Both the position numbers and the translations under genes were made by a program. This document shows positions 1 to 8,456 of a DNA stretch of 56,135 nt, in pieces. The stretch spans positions 1-56,135 of the forward strand of contig NZ_FNQP01000020.1 of assembly GCF_900107695.1 (NCBI RefSeq). The letters run 5' to 3'. Below the pieces are notes generated by a model that had not been told where the DNA came from, made no database searches, and worked only from the letters and a program-made list of their open reading frames with translations. Each line of letters opens with the position of its first letter. Within the stretch, counting starts at the first letter, position 1. The DNA comes from Thiothrix caldifontis (lineage in GTDB: Bacteria; Pseudomonadota; Gammaproteobacteria; Thiotrichales; Thiotrichaceae).

Positions 1-252
1 CTCATCCAACACTGGATCATGCTCACCGGATTGTGGGAAATACCCCAGCGCAGCCTCACCAAAGGTGTTCAAGCCATTCAGGAACAGGCTTCCCATCTTG
101 CCGCCTGCATCGCTGAGCGACGCAGCTTGATAAAATGCCTCAAGCAACTGGCAAAACTCTTCGCTTCTTCAACCGCTTGCCGACAAAACAAACGGAGGAA
201 AAAACCTAATAATTGGATGAGATTACAGCAAGTTAGGGAATGGAGGGCTTAA
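1..252 (+). CDS. IS4-like transposase, C-terminal end (runs in from the left edge)
   Basis: The open frame enters at base 1 and stops with TAA at 250-252. It reads LIQHWIMLTGLW near its start, resembling the C-terminal part of IS4-type transposases, where an HW-containing hydrophobic segment is followed by a basic helix-rich tail (CRQNKRRKK here). The catalytic DDE residues would lie upstream, outside the window. The stop codon falls inside an 18-bp sequence (249-266) that recurs inverted at 56047-56064, which fits the terminal inverted repeat of the element. The family assignment rests on this short tail and could be another DDE family. Confidence 0.6.
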   Translation, partial: LIQHWIMLTGLWEIPQRSLTKGVQAIQEQASHLAACIAERRSLIKCLKQLAKLFASSTACRQNKRRKKPNNWMRLQQVREWRA

Positions 253-266
253 AGTTGATGCGTATA
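249..266 (+). repeat. Terminal inverted repeat of the left-edge IS element
   Basis: TTAAAGTTGATGCGTATA is present here. Its exact reverse complement is at 56047-56064. Here it closes the transposase frame and abuts a truncated istA. At the right edge it interrupts a phoD-like gene. Two 18-base copies, each at a gene disruption, are best read as ends of the same IS family. Confidence 0.65.
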
Positions 267-565
267 AGGTAGTTCCTGAGGATACCGTCCCCACCGGTAT
301 AACCCTGTTCCTGAAGTTCCCGGTACAGCACCGTGGCTGGAATCCAGTGCGGGCGGGCGGCCTCCATCCGTTCATGCAGGTAGGGCTTGAAGGGTTCCAG
401 CAAAGAAGGCCGTTCGGCCCGCTGGTACTGCGGCGTCCGTGCTTGGTTACGCAGATACTGCCGCACGGTATTGCGGGATAGGTGCAACTGTCTGGCAATC
501 GCTCGGATGCTCATACCCTGACGATGTAAAACATGGATATCCACGACTAACTCCTGAGTCAACAT
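267..565 (-). pseudogene. istA: IS21-family transposase IstA, N-terminal fragment
   Basis: The frame starts at ATG 565 and encodes a helix-turn-helix (GMSIRAIARQLHLSRNTVRQY, residues about 17-37) followed by the linker of IstA proteins. IstA is normally about 350-500 residues with an rve/DDE core. Here homology ends near residue 100, where the IS terminal repeat begins, and the last residues are read from that repeat. The catalytic core and istB are absent. This is a broken IS21 element cut by a later IS4-like insertion or a recombination between the two. Confidence 0.8.
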
Positions 566-614
566 TGGCTTGCTCCGTTTTCCGCATCGGCTGAAAACGG
601 CATTTTGCTGTTCA

Positions 615-668
615 GGTGGGTCAATTTTAAATTGTCATCGGTGGGTCAGTTTTACATTGCTGGTGACA
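615..668. repeat. IS21-type terminal region with tandem end repeats
   Basis: Two near-identical 20-mers, GGTGGGTCAATTTTAAATTG (615-634) and GGTGGGTCAGTTTTACATTG (640-659), lie upstream of istA, followed by TGGTGACA at 661-668. Multiple end repeats and a CA/TG terminus are typical of IS21-family ends bound by IstA. The element boundary falls at 668/669, directly against the first CRISPR repeat. Confidence 0.7.
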
Positions 669-878
669 GTTCCCCGCGTCTGTGGGGATGAACCGCCATT
701 CAAATGGCGGCAGGCATTGCCCTAAAAGTGTTCCCCGCGTCTGTGGGGATGAACCGTCGGGCGCGTTGAAATACCTCAAATCAAAGCTGTGTTCCCCGCG
801 TCTGTGGGGATGAACCGATGGTGTGCTGGGCGATAGCATAATCGTCGCTGTGTTCCCCGCGTCTGTGGGGATGACCCC
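669..878 (+). CRISPR. Short CRISPR array, type I-E-like repeat, 4 repeats and 3 spacers
   Basis: Repeats are at 669-695 (27 bases, missing its first two), 728-756, 789-817 and 850-878. The 29-base unit begins GTGTTCCCCGCG and ends GGGGATGAACCG, the E. coli-type I-E repeat. Spacers 696-727, 757-788 and 818-849 are each exactly 32 bases. The last repeat is degenerate at its 3' end (ATGACCCC for ATGAACCG), which marks the leader-distal end at the right. The leader and newest spacers should therefore lie to the left, where the IS21 end replaces the first two bases of repeat 1. No cas gene is in the window. The array looks cut off from its leader and so probably unable to acquire spacers. Confidence 0.96.
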
Positions 879-926
879 GGATTCTTGTCAACACAGACTG
901 AAAACTGCCCCACCTTACGGATTTAA

Positions 927-1628
927 ATGTTATACATAATGACCCAACGGCTAGTTTCTACGGAATGTGATTTGATTCTCTATACCCCCCCTGCCCACAC
1001 GGGCTTAAACATTCTCTACATTGACGAAGCAATGATCGTGGTCGATAAGCCAACCGGGTTACTCTCTGTCCCCGGGCGTGGTGCAGACAAACAAGATTGT
1101 ATGATTGCCCGCGTGCAGGCTGAATTTCCTGATGCGTTAATTGTGCATCGGCTCGATATGGGGACGTCCGGTATTATGGTCATGGCACGGGGTAAGGCGA
1201 TGGAACGTGCTTTAAGCATCTTGTTTCAAACCCGGCAGGTACATAAACGTTATGTGGCAGTAGTAGCGGGGCAGGTATCCCCCACTCGCGGGGAGATACG
1301 TTTACCTTTGTTGACAGACTGGCCTAATCGCCCGCGTCAGATGGTCAGCTTTATGCTGGGTAAAGCGTCTTGTACACGTTATCAAGTGATTGATGTTGAT
1401 AAAGAAAACGACACAACCCGTGTAGAGCTTGAGCCGATTACCGGGCGTACTCACCAATTACGGGTACATTTGCAGGCGTTGGGGCATCCAATCCTCGGTG
1501 ATGAATTGTATGCCATTGCGGCGGTGTGTGCTAAGGCACAGCGTTTGCTCTTACACGCGGCATGGGTTCGCTTGCCACACCCATTGTCAGCGGATATTTT
1601 AACCATCCATAGCCCAATTCCTTTTTAA
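927..1628 (+). CDS. rluA: RluA-family pseudouridine synthase
   Basis: The 233-residue product carries the catalytic motif HRLDMGTSGIMVMA (Asp as nucleophile), the DKPTGLLSVPGRG entry motif, the CDWPNRP-like segment (TDWPNRPRQ) and GRTHQLRVHLQALGHPILGD near the C-terminus. All match the RluA branch, which isomerises uridine in 23S rRNA (U746) and in tRNA position 32. Length fits the family. Two ATGs (927 and 939) are possible starts and neither has a clear ribosome binding site. It is a single gene between the CRISPR array and a lipoprotein gene. Confidence 0.88.
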   Translation: MLYIMTQRLVSTECDLILYTPPAHTGLNILYIDEAMIVVDKPTGLLSVPGRGADKQDCMIARVQAEFPDALIVHRLDMGTSGIMVMARGKAMERALSILFQTRQVHKRYVAVVAGQVSPTRGEIRLPLLTDWPNRPRQMVSFMLGKASCTRYQVIDVDKENDTTRVELEPITGRTHQLRVHLQALGHPILGDELYAIAAVCAKAQRLLLHAAWVRLPHPLSADILTIHSPIPF

Positions 1629-1745
1629 GCGCTGGTATCCTGCACGCGATTGCGTCAAAATCTGCGCAATCGTCAACGGGAACTCTCTGGGCTAACTCGG
1701 TTCTAACGCCGTGACGGTATATTATAAATTATTGAGGTGTTTATT

Positions 1746-2390
1746 ATGAAAATTTCCATGCGTACTCTGTTGATTGGTGCTGTGTCTGCGGCAATGATGG
1801 CGGGTTGTAGTCCTACTGGCGAAATGACTCGTGCGCAACAAGGTGCCATTATCGGTGCTCTGGGCGGTGCGGTAGTGGGTAAAAATACAGGCGATAAAGA
1901 CCGAGGCCATACCATTGCCGGTGCTGTGGTTGGTGGTATCGCCGGTGCTGCTATCGGTAATTACATGGATCAGCAGGAAGCCGCATTGCGTCAGCAAATG
2001 CAAGGCACAGGCGTAGAAGTCACCCGTCAAGACAACAACATCATTTTGACCATGCCTGATGCCATTACCTTCGATTTCGGGCGTGCGGATGTTAAACCTC
2101 AGTTTTATGGTGTGTTAAATAACTTGGCAACCACCTTGAACCAGTTCCCTGAAACCCGTCTCCAGATTGCAGGCCACACAGATAACGTCGGTAGTGATGC
2201 CTCCAACCTGCAACTGTCACAACAACGTGCTAACAGTGTGCGCACTTACTTGGCAAGCACTGGCGTAGCGGCACAACGTATGCAAGCGGTGGGTTACGGT
2301 GAAAGCCGTCCCGTTGCGGATAACGGCAGCGATTATGGTCGTGCGCAAAACCGCCGTGTTGAAATCACCTTGATTCCTGTTCAACAGTAA
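1746..2390 (+). CDS. OmpA-family outer-membrane lipoprotein with glycine-zipper region (YiaD-like)
   Basis: The start is ATG 1746, preceded by GAGG at 1734-1737. A lipoprotein signal ends in the lipobox AGCS at about residue 20. A glycine-rich zipper follows (GAIIGALGGAVVGK and AGAVVGGIAGAAIG, residues about 35-70). The C-terminal half is an OmpA-like peptidoglycan-binding domain with TFDFGRADVKP, the AGHTDNVGS motif, LSQQRANSVRTYL and a final NRRVEITL. Such proteins anchor the outer membrane to peptidoglycan. A strong hairpin at 2444-2465 ends the transcript. Confidence 0.88.
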   Translation: MKISMRTLLIGAVSAAMMAGCSPTGEMTRAQQGAIIGALGGAVVGKNTGDKDRGHTIAGAVVGGIAGAAIGNYMDQQEAALRQQMQGTGVEVTRQDNNIILTMPDAITFDFGRADVKPQFYGVLNNLATTLNQFPETRLQIAGHTDNVGSDASNLQLSQQRANSVRTYLASTGVAAQRMQAVGYGESRPVADNGSDYGRAQNRRVEITLIPVQQ

Positions 2391-2443
2391 TACAGCCACA
2401 ATAGTCGGAAAACCGGCACATAGGCTATAATCCGTTATATGAT

Positions 2444-2470
2444 GAAGGCTCCGTAAGGAGCCTTCTTTGT
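2444..2470 (+). terminator. Rho-independent terminator after the OmpA-like lipoprotein gene
   Basis: A perfect 9-bp stem GAAGGCTCC / GGAGCCTTC closes a GTAA tetraloop and is followed by a short T-rich tail. It lies 54 bases after the stop codon and before the next operon. Confidence 0.75.
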
Positions 2471-2489
2471 ATACAAAAATGGATTTAAC

Positions 2490-3038
2490 GTGCGGGAACA
2501 AATTCCAAACATCATCACAGTGATTCGTATCCTTTCTATTGCACCAATTTGCTGGTTGCTGTGGAAAGGTATCTATGGTTTTGCACTAGCTTTGCTGGTG
2601 TTGGCAGGTTTATCTGATGCCTTAGATGGTTTTTTGGCGCGGCGCTATGGCTGGTTTACACGTTTGGGGGCAATTCTTGATCCGCTCGCGGATAAACTTT
2701 TTGTCGTTTCCGTATTTATCGTATTTGGCTTGAAAGGCAGTTTACCCTGGTGGCTGATTGCCTTAGTGATTGGGCGTGATGTGGTGATTGTGCTAGGGGC
2801 AATTGCATACCGCTTGGTAATAGGGGGGCTGGATGTGCGCCCGCTGATCATTAGTAAGCTCAACACAGGGTTGCAGATTTTTCTGTTGGCAGCAACGTTA
2901 TTGCATGTGGCAATCTACCCATTACCGGGGTGGTTTAATCTGGGGTTACAGTGGGCAGTGGCAGTGACAACAGTGCTGAGTGGTTTGGCTTATGTGTTGC
3001 TGTGGAGCCGCTATGCATGGAGGGAATATCACGCATGA
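2490..3038 (+). CDS. CDP-alcohol phosphatidyltransferase (PgsA-like)
   Basis: This 182-residue membrane protein contains the family signature D-x2-DG-x2-AR-x8-G-x3-D-x3-D as SDALDGFLARRYG followed by LGAILDPLADK (residues about 42-70). The last Asp is catalytic. About five hydrophobic segments fit an integral inner-membrane enzyme. PgsA makes phosphatidylglycerophosphate from CDP-diacylglycerol and glycerol 3-phosphate. Cardiolipin-synthase-type members share the motif, so the exact acceptor is not certain. The only workable start is GTG 2490, with no good ribosome binding site. The stop overlaps the start of the next gene (ATGA at 3035-3038), indicating an operon with the AI-2E transporter and hda. 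Confidence 0.82.
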   Translation: MREQIPNIITVIRILSIAPICWLLWKGIYGFALALLVLAGLSDALDGFLARRYGWFTRLGAILDPLADKLFVVSVFIVFGLKGSLPWWLIALVIGRDVVIVLGAIAYRLVIGGLDVRPLIISKLNTGLQIFLLAATLLHVAIYPLPGWFNLGLQWAVAVTTVLSGLAYVLLWSRYAWREYHA

Positions 3039-4162
3039 TACTCGATAGTGGACGTTGGTTTTGGTTGGTGACAGGAAGTATTGCGGTTGCGTTGCTGTAT
3101 ATTCTTGCACCTATTTTGACGCCTTTCTTGGCGGCTGCGTTTTTGGCTTATTTGGGTGACCCACTGGTTGATCAGTTAGAGTCTTGGAAATTATCACGTA
3201 CTTTATCTGTGACCACAGTGTTTTTGACGATTTTCTTGTTGTTGTTGCTGTTTTTTCTATTCCTTGTGCCGGTACTAGAAACACAAGTGAAGCTGTTTCT
3301 TAATAAATTCCCTGATTATCTTGACTGGGTTGTGAATGTTTTGGGACCGTATTTGCAACAGAATTTTGGTGTCGATACCAGTGTCTTGGAAGTGGACAAG
3401 ATTAAAACGGTAATAGCTTCTCATTGGAAGGAAACCGGGGGATTTATCCGCAATACGATTCAGACCATTTCTAAATCAGGGTTTGTCGTGCTGGGTTGGG
3501 TTGCTAATTTGGCACTGATTCCAATTATTACGTTTTATCTGTTACGCGATTGGGATCGCATGGTGGCGTATATTGACGACTTGTTGCCGCGCTCGATTGA
3601 GCCGTTAGTGGCCAAATTGGCGCGTGAGTCCGATGAAGTGTTGGGGGCGTTTCTGCGTGGGCAGATGTCCGTCATGTTGGCTTTGGCTGTCATTTATTCC
3701 ATTGGATTATCACTGGTTGGTTTGGAATTTGCCTTATTAATTGGTTTGATTGCGGGTGTGGTAAGTTTTGTTCCCTATCTTGGTTTGATTGTGGGGGTGG
3801 CGATTGCTGGTATTGCGATTTTATTTCAAACCCAAGATGTGTTTAATCTGTTTTGGGTGTTAGCGGTGTTTGGTGTGGCGCAGATGATTGAGGGGACTAT
3901 TCTGACACCGTTATTAGTGGGTGAACGTATTGGCCTGCATCCGGTTACGGTTATTTTTTCGGTATTGGCAGGTGGGCAATTGTTTGGCTTTTTTGGGGTA
4001 TTACTTGCTTTGCCTGTGGCAGCGGTGTTGGCCGTGATTTTACGGCATATTCACGATACATATAAACAAAGTGAGATTTATGGCATTGAGATAGATGAAC
4101 CGCATTTATCGACGGTAGGGAATGCTAACAGTAAGGTTAGTGAGGCGAAAGAACAGGCATGA
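3035..4162 (+). CDS. AI-2E-family transporter (PerM/YdiK-like permease)
   Basis: The start is ATG 3035, overlapping the previous stop and preceded by GGAGGG at 3019-3024. The longer frame beginning at 2951 would lie inside pgsA. The protein of about 375 residues has paired N-terminal membrane helices, a soluble middle segment, and the conserved C-terminal helices with FVPYLGLIVG and a GERIGLHPVTVIFSVLAGGQLFGF-type block. The family covers autoinducer-2 exporters and Na+/H+ antiporters. The substrate here cannot be told. It sits immediately before hda (ATGA overlap at 4159), as in many gammaproteobacteria. Confidence 0.85.
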   Translation: MILDSGRWFWLVTGSIAVALLYILAPILTPFLAAAFLAYLGDPLVDQLESWKLSRTLSVTTVFLTIFLLLLLFFLFLVPVLETQVKLFLNKFPDYLDWVVNVLGPYLQQNFGVDTSVLEVDKIKTVIASHWKETGGFIRNTIQTISKSGFVVLGWVANLALIPIITFYLLRDWDRMVAYIDDLLPRSIEPLVAKLARESDEVLGAFLRGQMSVMLALAVIYSIGLSLVGLEFALLIGLIAGVVSFVPYLGLIVGVAIAGIAILFQTQDVFNLFWVLAVFGVAQMIEGTILTPLLVGERIGLHPVTVIFSVLAGGQLFGFFGVLLALPVAAVLAVILRHIHDTYKQSEIYGIEIDEPHLSTVGNANSKVSEAKEQA

Positions 4163-4884
4163 AGCAACAACTGACGTTGAACGTAGGAATGCGCGAAGGT
4201 CATCGTTTCAGTTCATTTTTTGTGACACCTGAAAATGCTGAGTTACTGGGTATTTTAAAAAACGGTTTTGAGCATGAATTTCCGCAAATCTTTTTGTGGG
4301 GAGAGGCTCAAGCTGGAAAGTCGCATTTACTTCAAGCGTATTGCGAACGTTATTATCAACGGGGTTTAATGGCGGCTTATGTGCCACTGGGTAGTTGTGC
4401 TCAATACGGTATCCGGGTGTTAGCAGGAGTGGAAGGCAAACACCTAGTCGCTGTGGATGAACTGGATGCAGTTATTGGGCAGCGTGATTGGGAAGTGGCG
4501 CTCATGAATTTAATCAACAGTTGCCGTGCGAATCATCAACCCTTGATTATGGCAGCCCGCATGAATCCCCGTGAAATGACGTGTGTGTTACCCGATTTTT
4601 CATCGCGCTTATTGTGGGGAGCTGATTATCGGGTGCATCCGGTGCAGGGGGCGCAATGTTTGCAAGCCATGGCATGGCGTGCGCATCAGCGTGGCTTTGA
4701 ATTATCAGAACAGGTCATGAAATATATTGAGCGGCATTATCCTCAAAACATGACTACCCTCATGGCAGTGTTAGACCGGTTAGATACCGCCAGCTTAACG
4801 AAAGGGCGTAAAATTACCCGTGAATTTATCCGTGAAGTTATGCAAAAAAATGCAAATGCGTTACCTCTAAAACAAGGAGATTGA
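4159..4884 (+). CDS. hda: DnaA inactivator Hda
   Basis: The 241-residue AAA+ protein is related to DnaA but lacks the DNA-binding domain. The N-terminal QLTLNV matches the beta-clamp binding motif (QL-x-L). The Walker A is degenerate, GEAQAGKSHLL (residues about 49-59), and AVDELDAV is the Walker B. Hda with the DNA-loaded sliding clamp stimulates ATP hydrolysis by DnaA and so prevents re-initiation of replication. Length and order match Hda of gammaproteobacteria. Its start overlaps the stop of the transporter gene by four bases. Confidence 0.88.
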   Translation: MKQQLTLNVGMREGHRFSSFFVTPENAELLGILKNGFEHEFPQIFLWGEAQAGKSHLLQAYCERYYQRGLMAAYVPLGSCAQYGIRVLAGVEGKHLVAVDELDAVIGQRDWEVALMNLINSCRANHQPLIMAARMNPREMTCVLPDFSSRLLWGADYRVHPVQGAQCLQAMAWRAHQRGFELSEQVMKYIERHYPQNMTTLMAVLDRLDTASLTKGRKITREFIREVMQKNANALPLKQGD

Positions 4885-4885
4885 T

Positions 4886-5557
4886 ATGGACGTGAAAAGT
4901 TTTTTGGATCAAATGTTGCAATCTGGCAAGGAAATCGCACAAAAAGGCCAGAATATGGCAGAGCAAAAGTTGGGAATTCCGGCTGAAGGCGAGCAGCGTG
5001 ATCAGATGTTATCAGGTATGAAAACCGGTGCCGCAGCAGCAGGTGTGTTGGCGTTGTTGCTGGGAACGAGTGCAGGGCGGCGTGTAACAGGGGCGGCAGT
5101 TAAAGTGGGCAGTTTGGCTGCTTTAGGTGGTCTCGCGTATCAAATGTACCGTCAGTGGGAAACGAATGCCGGTACGAGCGGTGCTGCACCAGCAGGCGAA
5201 CCGGCTTTATTGGAAGCACCAGCCCCCAAAGCAAGTGCTGAAATCCTGTTAAAAGCCATGATTGCTGCGGCTAAGGCCGATGGGCATGTGGATTCTGCTG
5301 AGTTGGCTAATATTCGTCAGCAATTAGAGGGCGTTGAAGTGGAAGGCGATGTCAATGACATGATTCTGAATGAATTGTCTCAGCCATTGGATGTGAAGCA
5401 GATTGCTGCTTTGGCTAACAATGATTTGGCAATGGCTACCGAGATTTATCTGGTTTCTGCCGCGATTATTGACGTAGCCAATGAGGCAGAAAGAACGTAT
5501 TTGGCAGATTTGCGTATGGCGCTGCAATTACCTGAAGAAGTTAGCAACCAAAGTTGA
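4886..5557 (+). CDS. DUF533 / TerB-like inner-membrane protein (YebE-like)
   Basis: The start ATG 4886 has an AAGGAG site 7-8 bases upstream and directly follows hda. The 223-residue product has a helical amphipathic N-terminus, a hydrophobic glycine/alanine region (residues about 47-90) and a C-terminal TerB-like helical domain beginning ILLKAMIAAAKADGHVD, with the acidic ADGH motif of TerB/DUF533 proteins. E. coli YebE has the same layout. The function is unknown; stress or envelope roles have been suggested for relatives. Confidence 0.78.
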   Translation: MDVKSFLDQMLQSGKEIAQKGQNMAEQKLGIPAEGEQRDQMLSGMKTGAAAAGVLALLLGTSAGRRVTGAAVKVGSLAALGGLAYQMYRQWETNAGTSGAAPAGEPALLEAPAPKASAEILLKAMIAAAKADGHVDSAELANIRQQLEGVEVEGDVNDMILNELSQPLDVKQIAALANNDLAMATEIYLVSAAIIDVANEAERTYLADLRMALQLPEEVSNQS

Positions 5558-5568
5558 TTGGGGAGGGG

Positions 5569-5602
5569 GCAGTAGAGACGTAATATTTTGCGTCTCTACT
5601 GC
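5569..5602. terminator. Bidirectional hairpin between convergent genes
   Basis: A perfect 12-bp stem (GCAGTAGAGACG at 5569-5580, CGTCTCTACTGC at 5591-5602) has a ten-base AT-rich loop. It lies between the convergent DUF533 gene and the small minus-strand gene ending at 5617. There is no long T-run on either side, so efficiency is uncertain. Confidence 0.6.
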
Positions 5603-5616
5603 TAGGCCGTATTGTT

Positions 5617-5802
5617 TCAGAAATCATCATCCTCGAACACATCTTTAAGACGACGCTCTAGTGCTTTGCGTTCTAAGTAGTCTTCTAGATTACGTCGTAC
5701 AATATGTGGTTTAATTTTTTTTCCATCCGTCGGTACGGCTGCTTTTTCTAGCTGGAATAGTTCATCTTCTTGTTCAATATAATAGTCTTTGTTATCACGC
5801 AT
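5617..5802 (-). CDS. Small charged protein of unknown function (61 residues)
   Basis: A strong ribosome binding site (AGGAGG, about 8 bases before ATG 5802) argues for a real gene. The product is rich in acidic and basic residues, has no signal or membrane segment, and ends with a helix RRNLEDYLERKALERRLKD followed by an acidic tail EDDDF. This resembles short PA3496-like proteins found in gammaproteobacteria, but I do not recognise a defined family with confidence. Confidence 0.6.
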   Translation of the reverse strand: MRDNKDYYIEQEDELFQLEKAAVPTDGKKIKPHIVRRNLEDYLERKALERRLKDVFEDDDF

Positions 5803-5875
5803 GGATTATACCTCCTGTAACCGTTATTCACGATAGTATAGAAGCAGTAGCTGAATTTGTGCTGATTTCAATAAA

Positions 5876-8176
5876 CTATGGAAGGTTTTGTTGGAAGCGC
5901 TGAACCCGTTTCAGAAACGCTTCAGGTGCTTCGTAACCGGCTAAACGCACGGATTTGATTTCTTCACCATCCGGTGTAAAAAACAAAATTTGTGGTGGGC
6001 CGAATAACCCGAAGTGTTTATTTAAAGCTTGATCTTTTTCATCATCTTCAGTGACATCGGCTTGAATGAGCAGGGTATTACCTAATGCTGCGATCACCTG
6101 TGGGTCTTTAAAGGTGTTGTGTTCAAGCTCTTTGCAACTTACGCACCAGTCAGCATAAAAGTCTAGCATAACCGGCTTGTTTTGGGCTTTAGCTTGGTTA
6201 AGTGCTTGTTCAAGACCTTCTAAGCCTTTAATTCGTTGAAAATTTAGTGCTATTTGCTGGTTAGGAGCTGCTACAGCATAGGCAGAGCCGCCAAAAATCC
6301 CTTTGAGTGGTTGCAACAAATTATTACTACCCGCAGCAACCCCAAACAAAATCATGCCGCCGTAAAAAAACATGATCAATCCCAGACTTTTCCAGAAACG
6401 TCCCCATCCTCCGGCTTCATCGTTGATTCGTTCTAAAGCGCCCATGTAAATGCCAGAGCTAACCAATAGCACCCCTGTTAATGCCATGGTGACTTCCAGT
6501 GGCACAACGCGGTTGAGCATCCATATCGCTAAGCCTAGCATCATAATGCCAAAAATAGCTTTGGTGGTATCCATCCATGCCCCAGCACGCGGTAGCAAGC
6601 GACTTGCTGAGGTGCCGATCATGAGCAGTGGCAAACCCATGCCCAAGCCCAGTGAGAATAATGACAACCCACCAAGCAATGCATCACGCGTTTGTGCAAT
6701 ATAAACCAATGCACCTATTAGGGGGGCGGTGACACAGGGGCCAACAATCAAGGCAGACAAGATACCCATAATACCCGCGCCTAAAAAGCTACCTCCTTGT
6801 TGACGATTACTGATTTCGGTCAAACGGCTTTGGATGCTCGTCGGCATTTGTAGGTCATAGAAACCAAACATCGAGAGTGCAAGCAAAACAAAGAGGCCAG
6901 CGAATGAGCCAATAATCCACGGATTCTGGAACATAACCTGAAGGTTTGCGCCACTCAGACCCGCAATGACTCCAACAATGGCATAAGTCAACGCCATTGG
7001 CATGACATAAGATAAGGAAAGCAGAAAAGCCTTGCGCGGGGATAGGTCATTAGAAGAACCGGCAATTATACCCGATAAAATCGGGATCATGGGGAACACA
7101 CAAGGTGTGAATGCCAGCCCTAAACCTGCAATGAAAAAGAATAATAGATTACTAAAATAACTATCATCACGCATTCGCATGGAAATAGCATCTTCTGCCG
7201 AAGTGGCCTTATTCTCAGCGGTGTTATTATCTTGTGCTGCCTCGTCAAGTGGTTTCGCATCAGGCAGGCCAGCCAGTGTGAGTTCATGATTTTGTTTGAC
7301 GGGTGGATAGCAAATACCGGTACTGTCTGAACAGCCTTGGTATTCAGTTTCTACAATGAGTTTTTGCAGACCGGAAGACTGTAGTATAGGGACTTTGACA
7401 TCAATATCGTGTCCATACACTTCAATTTTACCAAAATATTCATCTTCAACGGTTTCACCGGTTGGGAAAATAGGTGCGCCTAAGGTAACACCTTGTGGTT
7501 CTTTTACCGTAAATTTAATTTTAGGGCGGTATAAATGATGTTCTGGTTGAATAGTCCAATGAGCATTTAGCGTGCCTTTGTCCAGTGCTGTTAGCTCGAA
7601 TACAAAAGCCTGATCAACCGGAATCCCACTGTTAGCATTCGGCTTTTGTACTTTTTTGATAATATCTGTCAGACCTTTATCAACAGTAGGTGTATCCGTT
7701 TGAGAAGTGGTTTGAGTGCTGGGATCATTGGAGCCATCGAGTGCGGCTAATTGCAGTTTGGCAGTTTTTTTCTGGGGCGGATAACATAAGCCAGCGTCTG
7801 CACAACCTTGATACTTGACTTTAATTGCTAATTCTACGGCTTGAGTAGCCGTTTGACCGCGTTCAACGGGGATCTCAACAGCAACCTTCTTATGGTAGAC
7901 CTCAGTATTGCCGAAATTCGGGTCATTTTTGCGTTCACCGGTTGGGAATGTTGGCGATGATAAGACTAGGTTTGGTGTTTCTGGCTCAAACGTGAAGCGT
8001 TCTCGATACAGATAATAGCCTTCTGCAATCTCCCAAGTGGCTTTGATTTTCTCAGGTGAAATGACCTCAGCCTTAAACTTGAAGGCTTCATCAGGCGGCA
8101 GCAAATCTTCCTGCTTGAGTGCGTGAGCTTGCATCGAAGCTACAAGCAATAGCAGGAAGCAGAGTAGTTTTTTCAT
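5876..8176 (-). CDS. dsbD: Thiol:disulfide interchange protein DsbD with a duplicated N-terminal domain
   Basis: The start ATG 8176 follows GAGAG and gives a signal peptide ending AHA. DsbD carries electrons from cytoplasmic thioredoxin to periplasmic DsbC/DsbG and cytochrome maturation. Order of parts: a first nDsbD immunoglobulin-like domain with cysteine pair CADAGLCYPP (about residue 125), a second nDsbD domain with CSDSTGICYPP (about 280), the eight-helix core with FTPCVFPM (about 350) and GPCVTAPL (about 480), and a C-terminal thioredoxin domain with DWCVSC (about 675). The E. coli protein has one nDsbD domain and about 565 residues. The extra domain accounts for the length of about 766. 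All redox cysteines are present. It is monocistronic. Confidence 0.93.
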   Translation of the reverse strand: MKKLLCFLLLLVASMQAHALKQEDLLPPDEAFKFKAEVISPEKIKATWEIAEGYYLYRERFTFEPETPNLVLSSPTFPTGERKNDPNFGNTEVYHKKVAVEIPVERGQTATQAVELAIKVKYQGCADAGLCYPPQKKTAKLQLAALDGSNDPSTQTTSQTDTPTVDKGLTDIIKKVQKPNANSGIPVDQAFVFELTALDKGTLNAHWTIQPEHHLYRPKIKFTVKEPQGVTLGAPIFPTGETVEDEYFGKIEVYGHDIDVKVPILQSSGLQKLIVETEYQGCSDSTGICYPPVKQNHELTLAGLPDAKPLDEAAQDNNTAENKATSAEDAISMRMRDDSYFSNLLFFFIAGLGLAFTPCVFPMIPILSGIIAGSSNDLSPRKAFLLSLSYVMPMALTYAIVGVIAGLSGANLQVMFQNPWIIGSFAGLFVLLALSMFGFYDLQMPTSIQSRLTEISNRQQGGSFLGAGIMGILSALIVGPCVTAPLIGALVYIAQTRDALLGGLSLFSLGLGMGLPLLMIGTSASRLLPRAGAWMDTTKAIFGIMMLGLAIWMLNRVVPLEVTMALTGVLLVSSGIYMGALERINDEAGGWGRFWKSLGLIMFFYGGMILFGVAAGSNNLLQPLKGIFGGSAYAVAAPNQQIALNFQRIKGLEGLEQALNQAKAQNKPVMLDFYADWCVSCKELEHNTFKDPQVIAALGNTLLIQADVTEDDEKDQALNKHFGLFGPPQILFFTPDGEEIKSVRLAGYEAPEAFLKRVQRFQQNLP

Positions 8177-8456
8177 TGTTGGTTGCTCTCTAACCTGCAC
8201 ACAAGGAATGAGGCGGTAGCCTGATCCGGCAGGGTCGTCATTACAAGTAGACAGTCCGTCATCTTTCAGCGTGGTTTAATTGAGTTCGGGTAATAGTAGA
8301 GTAAATGCAGTGGATCAGCAAAATATCTTCGCACCATTTTGCTTCATATTGAGTGTTTTTGTTTGTTATGCGGAAGAAATGTTTGATGTCTACATTAAAA
8401 GTTGTTGTTTATGCAACATTAGTAGCTTAATTGCAACACACAGGTTAAGAGCTACA
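8177..8456. other. Intergenic region upstream of dsbD, no gene seen
   Basis: About 280 bases between dsbD and the hns terminator. Short frames here lack ribosome binding sites and protein character. It should hold the dsbD promoter, but I could not assign -35/-10 boxes with confidence, and I recognise no RNA gene. Confidence 0.5.

Noticed and set aside
627-839. Minus-strand open frame with repeated PHRRGEH-type residues
   Set aside because: It is the translation of the CRISPR repeats on the opposite strand, not a gene.
1647-1672. Hairpin CGATTGCG / CGCAATCG after rluA as a terminator
   Set aside because: The stem is only 8 bp with a ten-base loop and no T-run follows. It is left as unassigned structure.
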